Source: Anarhynchus alexandrinus
Lineage: Eukaryota > Chordata > Aves > Charadriiformes > Charadriidae
Assembly: GCA_008711295.1 (NCBI GenBank)
Contig: VUYV01000123.1
Coordinates: 2,514,953 to 2,578,952, forward strand
DNA: 64,000 nt
Direction: 5' to 3'
Positions 12,946 to 27,125 of this stretch are shown here, piece by piece (position 1 is the first letter of the stretch; each line of letters opens with the position of its first letter). The translations under genes were made by a program, and so were the position numbers. The notes under the pieces were generated by a model. It saw only the letters and a program-made list of their open reading frames with translations. It was not told the origin of the DNA and did no database searches.

Positions 12946-13262
12946 AAACAACAGTAATATAAAAAATAATATATATGTTTTGAGACAGGAATATTAATCT
13001 AATGAGATTTTAACTGTTAATCGTTTTGTTGCTCACTCATATGTAAAGCAACTGCGGTATGGCTTAGGCAGTAGTGTCTTTAGGTCAATAATTAGATTGA
13101 CTACTGGAATAACACTAGAAATAACCAGTCTTTTGTCTATACTAAAGCTTTTTTTTTTTTTTTGCACAGATATAAGTCTACTGTATTAACGGTCTTGGAC
13201 AACTAATATAAATTTTTTTAAAGACTAAAATGTGTAAAAAGATTGTATCTTCAAATGACTTA

Positions 13263-13508
13263 TTAGTACCAGTATTATAATACACATGTAAGTGACAACA
13301 GCACATATTTGCTAGCAGTATAAGAATCCTGTCTGTTTATCTGCATAGAAGAAGGTCTGTCTTCCTCTCAGTTTGATAACNCTTAGTACGAGTATTGCCT
13401 GGGAATAATACACATGTAAGTAACAACAGCACATATTTGCTAGCAGTATAAGAATCCTGTCTGTTTATCTGCATAGAAGAAGGTCTGTCTTCCTCTCAGT
13501 TTGATAAC
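13263..13508 (+). repeat. Short direct duplication flanking a single N
   Basis: Copy 1 (13,263-13,380) runs up to an N at 13,381, and copy 2 (13,383-13,508) starts right after it. From CACATGTAAGT to TTTGATAAC the copies are nearly identical at a 128-bp offset. They differ by a G/A near 13,293/13,421, a C/G near the start, and 8 extra bases in copy 2. The N exactly at the junction suggests unmerged overlapping contig ends. Confidence 0.88.
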
Positions 13509-14557
13509 GGATGTGGAATAACTTTGATGCTTGTGGTTAAAATAAATATACAAAGAACAGAGCTAAATAACATTATCCTATCAGATGTAAGCAAAACAAC
13601 TTGGCAATTATCAACAAACAAGTTAACAAAGGTTTATCACTTGTGAGTATCCAGCAGTATACCACATCTCAACGCTATCAAACTGGAATTTAAAATTACT
13701 TTGAATTTTGTTTAACGTTTTGCAGCCCAGTAACATCTGGAGACTTAATCCTTATGCTGAGGACAACTCTAGTGTCAGGAGAACCCATTCCCTTTAATGG
13801 TAATGGATGTCCCTGTACAAATAAGAAGTGTAAATTGGTTCATATCAGGAAGACAGAAAATGGCTTTAAGACTCAGGGGATGGATGTGCCTTTATAGCCA
13901 TGACCTAACCTAAAAAGCCTAAAAAGAGAAAATTACTGAACTATAACAGAAGAGTGAAGGAATGTATTCAGCCTGAAAGAACATGGTGATAAAGCAAAGA
14001 TTTGTTTTCCTTTTAATTTTTTTTTTCATTAAACTGTTCTGAACCAGCAGATCTGTTTAATAATATTCTGTTTAGAAAGGAACCTTGCTTTAAGTTGTAA
14101 TGAAATTCATCCTAAGAAATCAGAGATGCTTTGTCATCTCTTATGTACACTGCACAAGATGAATGCAGTTGTGGTTTTCGCCTTTGAAAGATTAAAGATC
14201 CTATTGCAAAATTATTAACTAATTTTGTGACACTGAATATAGGATGTGCACTAAAGATGTCCCACTCAAGTGGGACAATTAAAATAAAAGACATTCATCC
14301 GTGAAGTCTGGTTTTATCCAGGAGGTCTGGGTTTTCTTTTTTCGGTGGTCTAAATCTCAAGTCTGCATTATCTCCAGCACAGTATTCTGTACATCTTGTT
14401 GGATTCAAGATATAAATAAAGGTGGATTAGTGAATGAGGGAAGGAAGGATCTTGGCACAGCAGAACAAATGAAACTCTGCTATTTATAGAAGAGAGCAAC
14501 CAAAAAATATTTGTTAACAGGCCACACAGCAATTTACCAGATTCTCTTTTCTATAAA
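13509..14557. other. AT-rich, no gene seen
   Basis: Nothing recognisable apart from short homopolymers. Confidence 0.6.
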
Positions 14558-14632
14558 TGCATACATATAGCTGTATACATCTATGCATATGTTTGTATGT
14601 ATGTATGTATTTATATACATATTTATATTCAA
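14558..14632 (+). repeat. TATG/TACA-rich simple repeat
   Basis: Degenerate (TATG)n, with a cleaner GTATGTATGTATGTAT core near 14,595-14,611. Confidence 0.75.
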
Positions 14633-17600
14633 GCAGTTTATACATGCAAATTCATAAAAATGAGAAAAAGTGATGCAAATACGTATAGGCTAATAAAATA
14701 AAATACCATAAATCATAGTCCCTCAACTCTAACTTAGGCTAAACCTGAACTTCCCCAAAGACTATATTTTCTATAGGGACATAAAAATGATCATCAACTC
14801 TATCACCATCAGATTTTAGTTGAGACAGGTCTCTGTTGCTATATTAGCAGTTAACACATGAGGTTAATTCCTGGCATATGAGTAGGGGCTTAGGGCTATC
14901 TCCCTTTTTTATCTGGCAGTTTGATTCAGTTGCAAAAGTATAAAAGACAGTATAGACAATCATATGCATAATTGTCTAACAGCTAAACCAGGTCAAAGTA
15001 AACTTACATTTCAACGTTTCCTTAACAGTCACTACCCTTACTACTGGTAAATCCAACAAACAGCAGCAACATCTAATCTGTACCGATGAACAGACAGATA
15101 GGACATATGGTGCTCATGCTTGATATTCTATCTTCATGACTACACATAGTCATTGGGTGTTCACACTCTGGGTGTTTTAGATCTTCATCTACAAAATACT
15201 CTCTGTTTAGGTATGAGCCTTCTTAACTAAAATAGCACATCTCCGCCAAGCAAGTTACACCAAAACCAGAAAGAGTCAGGGCTGGTTCAGGTTAATGATG
15301 ATACTTCTGCAGTTAAATCAGTTAATTTGTAGAATATACATTCCCACACCCTCTGCCCTCTAGGGTATAAAGGAAATTACACAGAAAAAAGGATTTCTTT
15401 CCCTTCAGATTCTGTTATTTTCAGCACAAACCTCACCAGATTGTTTTGTGCAGGTTTCTGAGCCATGAGGAGGGGGGACGCTAGTATTTGTCCCTGTGTT
15501 GTGTTAACATTCATGTGCTGTCTCTGTGTTGTGTTAACATTCCAGTGCAAATAAAGCTATTTCAAGTCAATGGACTTGATTCAACAATGGAGTGCTCTAG
15601 TTTAAGGTGACTCCAAGGAATGTAGCTGGATTGATTTCAGTGTACTGCAGTGGTTAGCCGAGATCAATATTGGTAACAGTAGTTGTAGGAAGGCAATATC
15701 CACAAAAGATTTTCTTCACTGGCTAGAGCTGAACACAGACTCATCTACTCCCAACTTCTACCAACTACCCGTATAGTCAGTATTGAATTTTTGTTCAGAA
15801 CTGCAGCAAATGTTGCTCAGTAAAAATGTACAATTAAAAATAAAAGTTTGCCAGTGGATCTTTATCTGAAACATTGAAACAATAATTCATCATTATATTC
15901 TAAGAATTGACTGAATTACTGTAACAGAGGGTAGCGCTTGGCTCCTCAGTTTCTCCAAAATAACCAGAGCCTGTTTTCTCTTTTAATTTCATAGTTCCTC
16001 ATAATTAAATATAATTTTCAATTATTTTTAATTAACAGTACACTCCACATAATAGTCTCTTTTTAGTTGAGAAGATAATGACCTTCCAGAAGGTCCTATC
16101 CTTCTAGTGAAGTGAGAATATACAAGTGTTTAGATGAAAAAAATCAAAATATAGCAGAACAGCTGATGAAAATTTAGTTTACTACAGTGATACAGATACC
16201 CATCATTGTTGCCTTTTATTGCCATCTCTAATTGCCTCTGTGGATTCTTAAGAGTATTTGTTTTGGGTTCTTTTCCCTTCTACTTCCTGGATTATAGGAA
16301 TTTTGATTGCTTTTGCTAAGCTGCTTCTTACAGTTCCTCGTGGGCTGCTGATTAGTAGCACTCTACAGAAGGCATTTTTGCAGCTGTAATCCCGAATGCT
16401 TAAGAAAAAGGAAACAGAATTTATAAAACAATGTTATTATTTTTAAAAAAATAATTAAAGGATCAAAAGTAGCAAGGAAAAACTTTGTAATACTAGAAAA
16501 TAATGTGTTATATCTCACATACTGCAGTGCTGTTCCTTTTTTTTTTTTATTAACACAAAAAGATGCCAGGGGGCTCAATCCTCAGGGCTGCTAAACTCCA
16601 CTGCAGGAAAGAAGAACCAAAGCATTGGCACTTGACCTTATTTTTTCACTCATAAATTGCCCTGATTGCAAGCATCGGTGGAGCTGAAGAGACGTAGTGA
16701 AGCAAGATCTTATTGCCACTGTTTCTCAAGCCTGCCTGAAAACTTGCCTGTCAGAAAATGAGCTGCCCAACTGCAGCTACATCAATGCCTGACTCTCCAA
16801 AGTACACAGGACCTTGGTGTCACTTCAGCAGCTGTTCATGAGATTTGCTGTGTGATCTCATTCTCCTCAACTTAATATGAACCAAAGGCATTCAGTACCT
16901 GGCAGGATTAGCTCCCTTGGTTTTTGCACTAATGAGGGAGGTAAGATGTTATAAACTAGAAAGGAAGAAAAGGAGTAAGGAAGGAATTACTGTTAAAAGG
17001 CAAGGCAGTGAAGGCCTATGATACGTGTAATAGCCATTTTTAGTAGTTTCATCCATTTTTGCTTACTGTTAAGTACTTAGGGTTTGCAGTCACAAGAAAG
17101 CATTAGTGGTGGAAGTTAAATAACATTACTCCCAAAGTTCCCCTGGAAATGGTATGCCACAGCCAGGTGCTCAGTGTCTCATGACTGGATCTCGCTGTGA
17201 AATAAAATGCCTAAGAGGCTTCCATGAGAAAATACCAATTTAACAACAAAAATAATTAACTAATCATTTTGATTCAGGCAGTATTTAATTTAGAGGAAAT
17301 AAAAAGGTGTGTGAAGGAGAGATTTCTGAACCTTAAAATCTTAGTCTGACATTTCACAAGGAAAAGTTTAGGTTTCCATTTAAAAATTATTTTACTTTAA
17401 ATTGTAGATAGAAACACATACATGAATTAAAAGAATACAAAAGATTGCAAATGCAGAAGAGCATTCTGACTTGTTTTGGAAAGAAATATTCACAATTTTG
17501 TCTTTCTAACCTGAATCAAGTTTATTTAAAGAAATATATACTTTGTTTTCATGAGGTAGGTAACCAGTTTTGGCTATCACTTGGGCTGGTTTGATGCTTT

Positions 17601-19978
17601 TGTTGGTCATAAGAATACCCCCTTTTCTTTTAGTGATCGGCATCATCTACCAATGTGTCAAAGCTGCTCTGATCTCCTATTTAAGTTTCTGCAAACTTTT
17701 TGATGCTGAGTTGTGTTGTCCTTTCTCAGCATTGAGTAGTGAATTATTCCTCAAGGAGCCCTCACATTCTGTGAGCCCAGTTTTTTCTGGAGCACATGGA
17801 CCCAATCATGTATCTTGAGCTTCAAATTTGCTTTGCTGCACTTCTTGTACACAAGGCCACATAATACATCAGTGATTACTGTAGTGCCTTTCGGAGGATT
17901 ATAAAACCCTCCAGTGCAGCCGTTAACTTCTAATTCTTGTACTGACTAAACATGGCTGAGGCAGGACCCAAAAAAGAGACATAAATAGGTATTCTGTGCC
18001 AGGTGACCCTCTAGACTATTCTGTTCAGTAGAAGAAATAAAAACAAAAGTCCTAAACAGAAGACTCACATGGAAGGAAGAACAGGTCCTAAACACACATA
18101 CACACCCATACACACACAGAGTCATTGGGATTGCTCTGTTAATGGCAGATTCCACAGTTAGGAGCCTTTGACTATGAAGAGTTTGTGAAAGATTAGAGAG
18201 TTTCCAAGATTCTCTGAAAGCCTGCAAAACCACATCAGTATCCTTGGGAGACCCAATATAACAGAGGAATTGCTTCTCTTTTTCAACACGAAAATAATGT
18301 GATACCCAGAAGGTACCCACAGACACAGGCACATGGGCACATATAAATCAAGAATTTCCTGAAACTGCACACCAAGACCACCTTAGTCAACTCACAGAAA
18401 AGGTTTTATTTGAAAAAGTTTTGGCTCATAACCTTTATGTACTGTCTTCCTGGTACTGTCACATCAGTAGAACCTGAAGTAATTTACTTCGAGTAGTTAC
18501 AACAGTTGGGGTTGTAAGGTTTAAAATTATTTTTGTTTTGGCTCTTGTTTTCTTCTTCTTGTAATCTATAAGAATTTAACACATTTCTGACTCCTGTGAA
18601 ATACTAGCTAATAATAGGGACTGGTGCTTGCCATGTTCAGGGAGATAAGCCTTTCATAATATTTATCCAGAACCACATATACAAATATACATTTTCTATT
18701 TCTTTCTGGACTTGCTGAACCAGAGATTAAGGACTCAGTGCACCTAATGTGTGTCATTTTTCCCCACACTTACTATGGTAAGATTGGAGAAACGGAGTAT
18801 ATAAAAGATCAGCCCCTATGTTGCTAGGTAACAAAACATCTAGCATATATCTGTTTCCTGTAGGATTATGATCTAGCCCTCTTCTCCCTTCTGATTTTGT
18901 AAAAATATTCACCCAATATAATTTGGATGCTTTGTAGGTGATTTTCAGAGGGGATATTTATATTGTTAAATCCAAAGGTCTTCTGTATAAAACTCAACTC
19001 TAAGTGCTTAATTACACTTTCTTCTGCATGATCTTTTACATGATAGTGTGTGGATGCATTTGCTGTATCTCCTGTGCATAGTAATACATAGTTGTACAGC
19101 AAAACAAATAAAGAAAAAGTAAAGAAAATGCAAAGAAGTTATAATTCACAAATTCAGATTTAAAGTTAAAAATCCTTATCTCTCTGTGCCAATGCTAGCA
19201 AGCAGACCTATAAAACATCCACTCATCAACTCAAGAATAGGAGGGCTGGGGGAAAGAAAGATATTCCTTATTATTATCAAGTTACTGAACTGTAAAATAT
19301 ACAATCCGATCAAAATTAAACTGGGGATTTTTATTAAAAAGTAGAGTGAGAAGGTAGGTAGAAAACAAGCAGAGATTAATCCAATGAGTTGGAGCAATAT
19401 TTACTTCCCAAAGGATGTTAATGAAAACCTAAATATAGATATTATACTACCTGGTGAAGCTGAAGTAAAGAAATGTGCAGTTTATTTTAATAAAAGGATT
19501 TATCTATGTAGTGCATCCGTATGTTTTCATTTTCCTGTGGTGACAACTTCACTGTCGGGTAGATTCCAAGAAGAGCATGTCCCACTGTCGTTAGCAAGGC
19601 TAGTTAGCATAACGCAGGCCACAGAACAGTAATTGCTACTCTAACTTTTAGCTCCAGTTCTGTCTAGCAGAGCATACTCAGCTTAACCTTGGCAAGAGGG
19701 AAATAGAGAAAAAGTAAAATCCCAACATGAATTACAGGGTTTGGGCTTTTGACAACTATCACTGTACATATCATCCACAAATCCCAGCCTGAGGCGGTTC
19801 CAGAAGTCTTGAAAAAAAGGTTTGTATTCTGGAGGAAGAAATAGGATAGCAATACATGTAATTCTTATGGCAGTAAATATATTCCTTTGTTTAACAATGT
19901 GTGTATCAACATGATATCAGTTTGGCCTGCCTAAGCTCCCTCCAGAATTATTAATGAGAAGAGGTAGATGATGTAGAT
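14633..19978. other. AT-rich single-copy sequence, no gene seen
   Basis: No credible exon or repeat family is recognised. It contains a 30-bp-period duplication at 15,491-15,542 and a short CA tract near 18,091-18,119. The longest frame (minus, about 17,946-18,332) has low-complexity composition and runs through the CA tract. Confidence 0.55.
15491..15542 (+). repeat. Two-copy direct repeat, 30-bp period
   Basis: The 22-bp word ending TGTGTTGTGTTAACATTC occurs at 15,491-15,512 and 15,521-15,542 with one C/T difference. Confidence 0.85.
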
Positions 19979-20029
19979 AAGGAAGGAAGGAAGGAAGGAA
20001 GGAAGGAAGGAAGGAAGGAAGGAAGGAAT
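19979..20029 (+). repeat. (GGAA)n microsatellite
   Basis: About twelve uninterrupted GGAA units. This is the second GGAA array in the window, in the same orientation as the one near 12.9 kb. Confidence 0.95.
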
Positions 20030-23000
20030 TTTGTTTCCTTTCAGGATTTTAGAGACTTTTTTTTAGGCTATTTACACTTTTCACTCCCTGTGCTGGGTGG
20101 GTAGGAATAATCGAATTCTTTTTTCTCTTAGGTTCTGTGATTACTTACTTTCTTTTACCTTTCTCTTTTTTTTGTTTAATCTCCCTGCAAAACCCCCCAG
20201 AAAGCTAGCTTGCAGTCTTGACCACTGACCTTCATGGGGAAAAAAGAAAAGAAAGCACTGAAAAGTGAAAGGAGATTTATTACTTCTCATGAATAGAAAC
20301 ATTGCTTTCATTAACAGAATTTCCCTTTCTTTCCATTTCTCTTTTTCTTTCCCTATTTCCTCACACCATTCTTGGCCTGAAGACTACAACTGCAAAAATC
20401 AAGGAGCAAATAAGCCCTGTCCAACAAAGATTCTGTCTCCTTTTAATGCACCTTAAACCTTTTGGTACCCTCACCTCTCTGAAACCCTGCACTGAAGACC
20501 ACATAGCAACACCACCTCAAAAAATCCTCTGTTAAGTGTTCATTGTCTTTTCCACTGAGAAATTCTAATGCACAGGTTATCCTGAAGTCCATCTATCCAT
20601 TTGCTCTTCACTTTATGAAAGTTAAATCATATCCAACAGTGGTCATAGTCTGAACAATAAGATGAATAAGACTCCCTCAAAGCACTTCACCCTTATGTGT
20701 GGTTATGTAACTGTGCTCATGGCATCTCTTCATCTTTTTGTTCATATATTTAAAAAAAACCCAAACCACATATTTTATGTTAGTTAGATTTCATAATTTT
20801 ATAATTTTTTTTCTAAAACTCCTACAATTAGAGATTTCAGATAAATCATTCAACGATCAGAAAAAGTCAGAAAAATGTCACTTTTTTTTATATGATGATG
20901 AGCAACTAATCTGTAGCAGTTTACCTGACACTTATTTTGAAAGCCAGCAGATCAGACCACATAAATAATGAAGTCAAAGCTTGATCTTTTTTATATCAAG
21001 CTATTTATTTATTAATTTATATATGTGTAATGTTAATGTCTTAATTCTTCAAATAATATGAATGTCCTTTAAGAAGTATGTTGTGTAGTACTTCAAAAGT
21101 AAATTTGAAAGAACACAGGGTATATCAAGATTTATTTCATACCTGTACACCTTTAAAAATATGTTTGGTTATTCATCTCCACACCTACATAAAATAGCCT
21201 CAGGAGAGTTATGTGATAAAACTTAATTTTTACAATGTTAGATAAACCAAAAGAGGAGAGAGAAGTAACCTTGCAATAGATATTCAAATAATCTTCTACA
21301 CAGTGGAATTTTAAGAACTGAATAGCCATATATAATTTTAAATTACTTACTAGTTCATGTAACTTGTGAAAGCTGAGCTTCACAACAGTGTCTTTAAAAA
21401 CAACCTTTTTAAGATCTGAACTGTTTTCCTTTCCTTCTAAATAGAACACATATCATACAAAATTAAAACATTTACATGATACAGAGCAACAGACAGATTT
21501 GAAATATAAAGTGCAATTCATATTCAAGGTTAGTTTCAGACTGAATGTTGGAAATAATTCCAAACATAAACCTAACAAATATGCTTAACAATAATTGCAG
21601 TCCACGTTTCCTCTAAAAACGTTCTCTGCTTTTTGCTCAGCATGAAACATAACATTATTTTTCCATTTGACAAAAATATATCATGTAAGCCATTTTTCCA
21701 TCATAGGTACTTCAATTTCTGACATTAATCAGGCAAAAAGGAAGCCAAAGTTAGCAGCATATGGGGAAAATGAATAGATATTTACAAAGTCTGGGTGTAT
21801 GGCTTATAAATGTCTTTTTTTTTTTCAGTTAAAAAAAAACAACAAAGAGCAACCATTCATTTTAGTCTTGCATAAGACGAAATATTTGGCAACAGTCTTC
21901 CATTTTGAGTAGTTGTTCCTACCACAAATAAAAAGGCATGAGTTGAGGTTATTGAAAGAATCACTAAAAAGGAAAATCTTGATCCCAGAGGGAAGATAAG
22001 TAAATTGCTCTTTATTTATTTCCAGCTACTTAGCTGTTGAAATTTTTTATATTCTTCCTCATTTTATATTTTCCAGCAATTTCAGGCAATCAGAATTCCT
22101 TTTTCAAAGAATTACTTTAGCACTTAGTCTAAATCTTCAAAATATAATGTGTGTGTGTGTGTTTTTTTTTCTTTTTTGTAGGATTAGCCAATCCTAGTTC
22201 CAGTATTTTTTTAATAACACATATCAAGTCATATGAAGGATAAAAAAAATCAGGTTCTTCCACCTTTTTCACTGTCCTTTGAGATTAGTATTGTAAGTGG
22301 CTTCCAGTTTAAACGTCTGTTTTCATCTACAGATCCATTCTAATTTGGGATGTAAGATTGAAGAAAAAATTCCAAGAATAGGAGTTATTAATATTAGAAA
22401 ACTCTGTCAGACAGTGATTGACAAAACGGAAAAAATGCAGCTTCCTAGCATCTTTTCCTAAATCAAAAAGCATAGTTTCCTGTCATTTGCAATTTCAGAA
22501 TTAGTTTGCATAGAACAGCAACTGGCTTATTAAAAGCACGTATGTTGAATGTTTTGCTGCCCTCACCAGGACACCATATAATTTTGCATTTTATTTGGCA
22601 AACTCCTAGTTAAATGGACTGTCAGTCATATTCCTTGCAATAAATCAGCTGTATAATGAACAGTTCAGTGATTTCTGTCACATGATACATGTACAACTGT
22701 TAGCAGCTCAAATTGTTTTAACAGAAATGAAGAGAAGTCCAGTTCATCAAAAACCTTCAAAAATATGGAATAAAACCAATCTTCCTGAAAATGTCTAAGG
22801 CAGATATTTTAAGATCTATTGTTGCAGAATTAGAAAAAAGTGACCATTCATTCATTGACTAAAACAATAAATATATAAGCAAGCTTTCCTTGTGCAGATA
22901 CTTCTTTCTGCAGAAGATCTGGGATGTAAAACTCACTGTTTTATCCTCAATGCTTACATCTCTGATCGTTCTCTAAATAGAAGAGAAAAACATCAGCTTG

Positions 23001-24546
23001 TTAGTAAAAAAATGTTCAGCTGGTGGCAGAAGCATATCTCTAATCAGATCAGAGGAAAAAGTTCATTGCCATTAAGAAAATATTTTAGAGAATTTATAAC
23101 TATATAACACTCCTCTGTGGCAATGAATTATACAGACATTGGCACATAAAATACTCTTTGTGGTTGTTTGTTACCTGTAGACTTTTCTTCAAGTTCACAT
23201 ATTTTACAAGTTTCAGTGATTAGGAACCCATTGCTTCTTCAAGATGGCTGGTAAGTCCTTGATCACTGAATTACCTCATTTTTAACATGACAGAAAATGT
23301 ATCATTTAGGCAAACAGGAGTTATTAATTATAGTCTTATTTTTTAAAAAAATCTTTACTGAAATCCAGATCCTTTCTGTAAAAAATCTTCTGTCATTTAT
23401 GAGTGTTATAAGGCAATAATCTTAAAAATACACTGTTTTAGGAATAAATTTTTAACCTTATTTTGAAATCCAAAAGAGATAAAAGCAAATACATTTCCCT
23501 AGGCAGATCATTGATCATTAATGGATAACATTAAGTTCAACAGTGAATGATAAACATTCTCTCTCCTTGCCTTTTTTTTCCACTGAAATAAAACCCTTGC
23601 ATGAGAATTGACACATTATCTAACAATTTCCCTAGTCTGAGAAATTGGGAACAAGCCTTCAAGGTACACCAGGGATCGTATTTGCCCCACAGTATACAGA
23701 ACCTAAAATAAATGTTCTAATATTGGATGGATCAACCTCCAAAATTTTTCATTATATGTAGTCTCAATGGTATACTAAAATGAGAAGAAAAAGTATAAGA
23801 CTTTATAATTATTTTTCTGTAACTGCATAACATATATAAAAAAACCCAAAACAACAGAGTGAAGATTAAATCCTTAGATATCTCTGAACAGCTAATTGTT
23901 TAAAGATAAAACATCTTTTCCACCCAAATCTATTTCCAAGAAGCTTGTATAGCTGAAATGCTAACTTTGGTATTGCTCCTTCTGGACTTCATGTTACACT
24001 AATATTTCACCATCTAAGAAATCTGTTTCCAGTCTAGGACAACAAAAGGAGTCATTGTCTTTGAATGTGCTGCAAGAGACTCCAGAATGGAGGGTCCCAT
24101 GTTTTGTCAGTCTCTGGGTCTAGTCCTGACTTTTTAAAAGTCACAAGAGTTGTATAACAGTAACTTTGAACATGCTGCCTGAACAGCATAAGGTCATCAC
24201 ACAGGAGCCCTTAATCAGCATAAATGGTTCCTTTACTTTCATCTTTCTACCTTGTGTAGAGGCGCATCTAGAAGACGAACAGCCAATATATGAAGAACAC
24301 TGTTCAATATCTGAAATGAGCAGTTAGAATTCTTTTTTTCTTCGTCCTTCTGATCTGCATTAGGACTGGACCAAAAAATACGAGGGATGGCTTGTGGTTT
24401 TCTTTTTTCAGTTTCCTGGTCTGCCTTCAGTGACTCTGTGAGGAAGGAGAACAAACTCTTATTAATCCTTTCCTCAAGCTGAGCTGTGGTTTACATAGTC
24501 TGACATGTAAAAAAATACTAGCATAACCGGAATGACTCTTTATGGC
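20030..24546. other. AT-rich single-copy sequence, no gene seen
   Basis: Contains pyrimidine-rich runs (20,130-20,170; 20,320-20,360) and a short GT repeat followed by T run near 22,148-22,172. No family-level match in any frame. Confidence 0.55.
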
Positions 24547-24573
24547 CACCCCTCCACCCCCCCCCCCCCCCTT
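24547..24573 (+). repeat. Poly(C) run
   Basis: Fifteen consecutive C residues at 24,557-24,571 within a C-rich stretch, with a second C8 run near 24,692. Such tracts can form an i-motif, or a quadruplex on the other strand, and often cause sequencing gaps. Confidence 0.9.
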
Positions 24574-26564
24574 AGTGTAGCTTGCCTGCAGTGCAGCTAT
24601 AAGGGAGAACTCTCATTACAACATGGGTACTTTTGGAAATCCAACAGGGCTGTTGAAAAGCATTTGGAGAAGTCCAAGTCCTGTGTCCCCACCCCCCCCA
24701 TTTCCAAACAGCTGAATAAAATATTTTGTTTAAAGACTGCACAGGAAACTTTATAATTCTCAATGAATGTGCTTAAATTATGCACATTTACTTTTTTTTG
24801 GTTTAACAGGATTGAATTCAAGGGCCACAAGTGGAAGCTGGTCTACAGGTTTGGAACTTCACATATTTAAAAAGAAGCACAAATGCATCCCACTTTGTTT
24901 GGTTTTTTTTTTTTTTTCTGTGTGTTTCACCTTGTCTACTACTTTTCACTTAGCCATCACAGGATTTGCATATCCGCCTCTGGAGGATATTCTTCTAGCA
25001 ATAGCATCCGGGCCTCATGGCGAGTTCCAAAGGCATTTGTACAGAATTTCTTCACTTGCCTCTGGCTCTGCTATCCACTGTCTAAGCTGCTTTTTGTTTC
25101 CTGTCTTCAGTTCTTTTCTTCCAAGTTTTAGGTTGAATACAGTGACAAGTGCACTTTCTAGCCAAATATATCATATAAATTGTTTTATAACTGTTTTTTC
25201 TGGTTTTGGCATTTTTGCTTGGGTTTGATAGCTTTTGATTTGGTTTGGTTTGTTTGCTTGTTTGCTCCCCTCCCCCATTGCTCAATATCTGCAACGTTAT
25301 GTCACTATATCACGTCCAAAAGGTACCAGAATGCTGTATACTGATATCTTCTACAGTTCTCCCTGGACTTCCTCCCACTGTATCTTTTCTTCAGCCTACA
25401 GGAGACACTTTAAAAGGTGACTAGAAATACAGTAATACTAATTCAAACACTTACATGGTCCACAACTTTCTTTCTGGCAGTGAAACAAGAGTGATGGTTG
25501 GTGATAATGTCTAGTAAACTTGAAAGCTGTGCAGCAAAAATTGACACCTTACATTTCAGATTGCATAGAAAGATATCAGATGATCCAATAATCACCAGAA
25601 GAACAATGTGCTTGTTACCACTGACCTGAACTTTTCTCTTATTGATCATGTAGACATGAAAAAGTATGTTATTTTTTAGTTACCTTTGATGAACATCCCT
25701 GAAATGTTTCTTATGGTTCATGATTAAACTATTGAGCTCTCATGATCCTGTTAACCAACATAATGAAGGAATTTCTGAGCACATAACAGCATAACAAGTG
25801 TATTTGACTATAAGAGTAGAAGATAAATACACATCCCAGGACAATTTTCCCCCATATAATTATCATAACATTATGTAGGAGTAGCAATTTGGTGCTTTCT
25901 CCACAACATGTTTGTGTTTCTTTTTGCCTTGTCATTTTTTACTTTAAAAAAGTAAAAAGCATTAAATGGAATAGATCTTACCATAATCTGCTAGCTGAGC
26001 TTAAAAAGCATCTTGCCTATTAACAAGTTTTATTAACTGTACTATGTAGATTTTTACTGCACTATTATTGCACTGGGATATGTGAGAGCACATCTGGAAA
26101 TTCTACCAAGCATTCCAAAGACAAGTTATGCTTGTGAATGGGGCCCATTTCTTATCCATTGGAAAGAAAGAGCCAAATAAGGTTTAAGTATCAAAATTTA
26201 GCTGCTGAAACATCTAATGGTTAGATACTCAGGCACCAAAGCTGAAGTCAGAACCATGAGTACCGTATCCACATGTCTGATAAAGTATACAAAGAAAACA
26301 TAAGATTATATGGCACATGAGTATGGGTTTTTCAGATTGCAGTTTTGGATTTAGCACCTTGATGCTACTGAAACCTGTGTTCCTGTTTAAGATATTTTCT
26401 GTGCATTTATTTTAAGTTTTATCTTTTCATTTTTTTCTTCTTTTTAATAATAAGGTACTGCCTCCAAACTGAGTCTTGTCAAACAAGGCAGTGTTTTATA
26501 AGTTTTATAGGAAGCTGTTTCTTTTTATTTTCTCTGAAGGTAATTATTGTTTGGGAGTGAAAGT

Positions 26565-26660
26565 AAGAATAAAAGGAAAGATAGAAAGTAGAGAATAAAG
26601 TAAAATGATAGAAAATATAATAGAAGACAATACAATATAAAGTAATAAAATAGAAATGAA
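26565..26660 (+). repeat. A/G-rich low-complexity tract
   Basis: Degenerate AAAG/AATA/GATAGAAA units almost free of C. Confidence 0.7.
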
Positions 26661-27083
26661 AGCTTTTGCTCGTGTAGGAACCTGCACAAATGATCAAAGG
26701 AACATCATGTTTTCTCATCAACGTGTTTCCAGTCCCGTAGACACCAACATGGTTCTGGTGATCCTCCTGCTCAAGCATATTAATCAGTGTCCTTATTATC
26801 TGCTACTAATCTTTTATGCCTAACCTTTTGTGCCTAAACCAGTGTCAAGATTCAATTGCCAGATTGTGTGCCATTTCAGATGCTCTACTTCCGAGGGAGG
26901 TTGGCAGTTTTCATACAATCTCCATGGAAGCCTGAAAACATTGGGCAATGGAAAGCAGGGACCACTGCAAGAGCTTCTGTCACTTGTGTATGGGCCACAT
27001 TTGGCACTGGCCCACTCGCACAAGACATACATCATCAAAGGTATCGCATACTAGAAAAGGATATCTTGGGATCTTTAGCTATT

Positions 27084-27125
27084 TTCAGATAGCTAAAGCT
27101 ATCTTCAGATAGCTAAAGCTTTAGC
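27084..27125 (+). repeat. 20-bp tandem repeat ending in a palindrome
   Basis: TTCAGATAGCTAAAGCTATC at 27,084-27,103 is repeated at 27,104-27,123 with variation at its end. The perfect 14-bp palindrome GCTAAAGCTTTAGC lies at 27,112-27,125. Confidence 0.85.

Noticed and set aside
17946..18332. 128-codon minus-strand frame
   Set aside because: Includes a Cys-Val run encoded by a CA repeat; no family similarity.
23217..23250. Exon-like interval ending ATGGCTG|GTAAGT
   Set aside because: Strong donor but weak acceptor (poor pyrimidine tract), and no coding similarity.
24767..25228. 153-codon plus-strand frame
   Set aside because: Phe/Ser/Leu-rich, crosses a T15 run, no family motif; typical of T-rich noise.
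26820..27092. Three overlapping short frames on both strands
   Set aside because: Mutually exclusive readings with no motif; probably locally higher GC reducing stop frequency.
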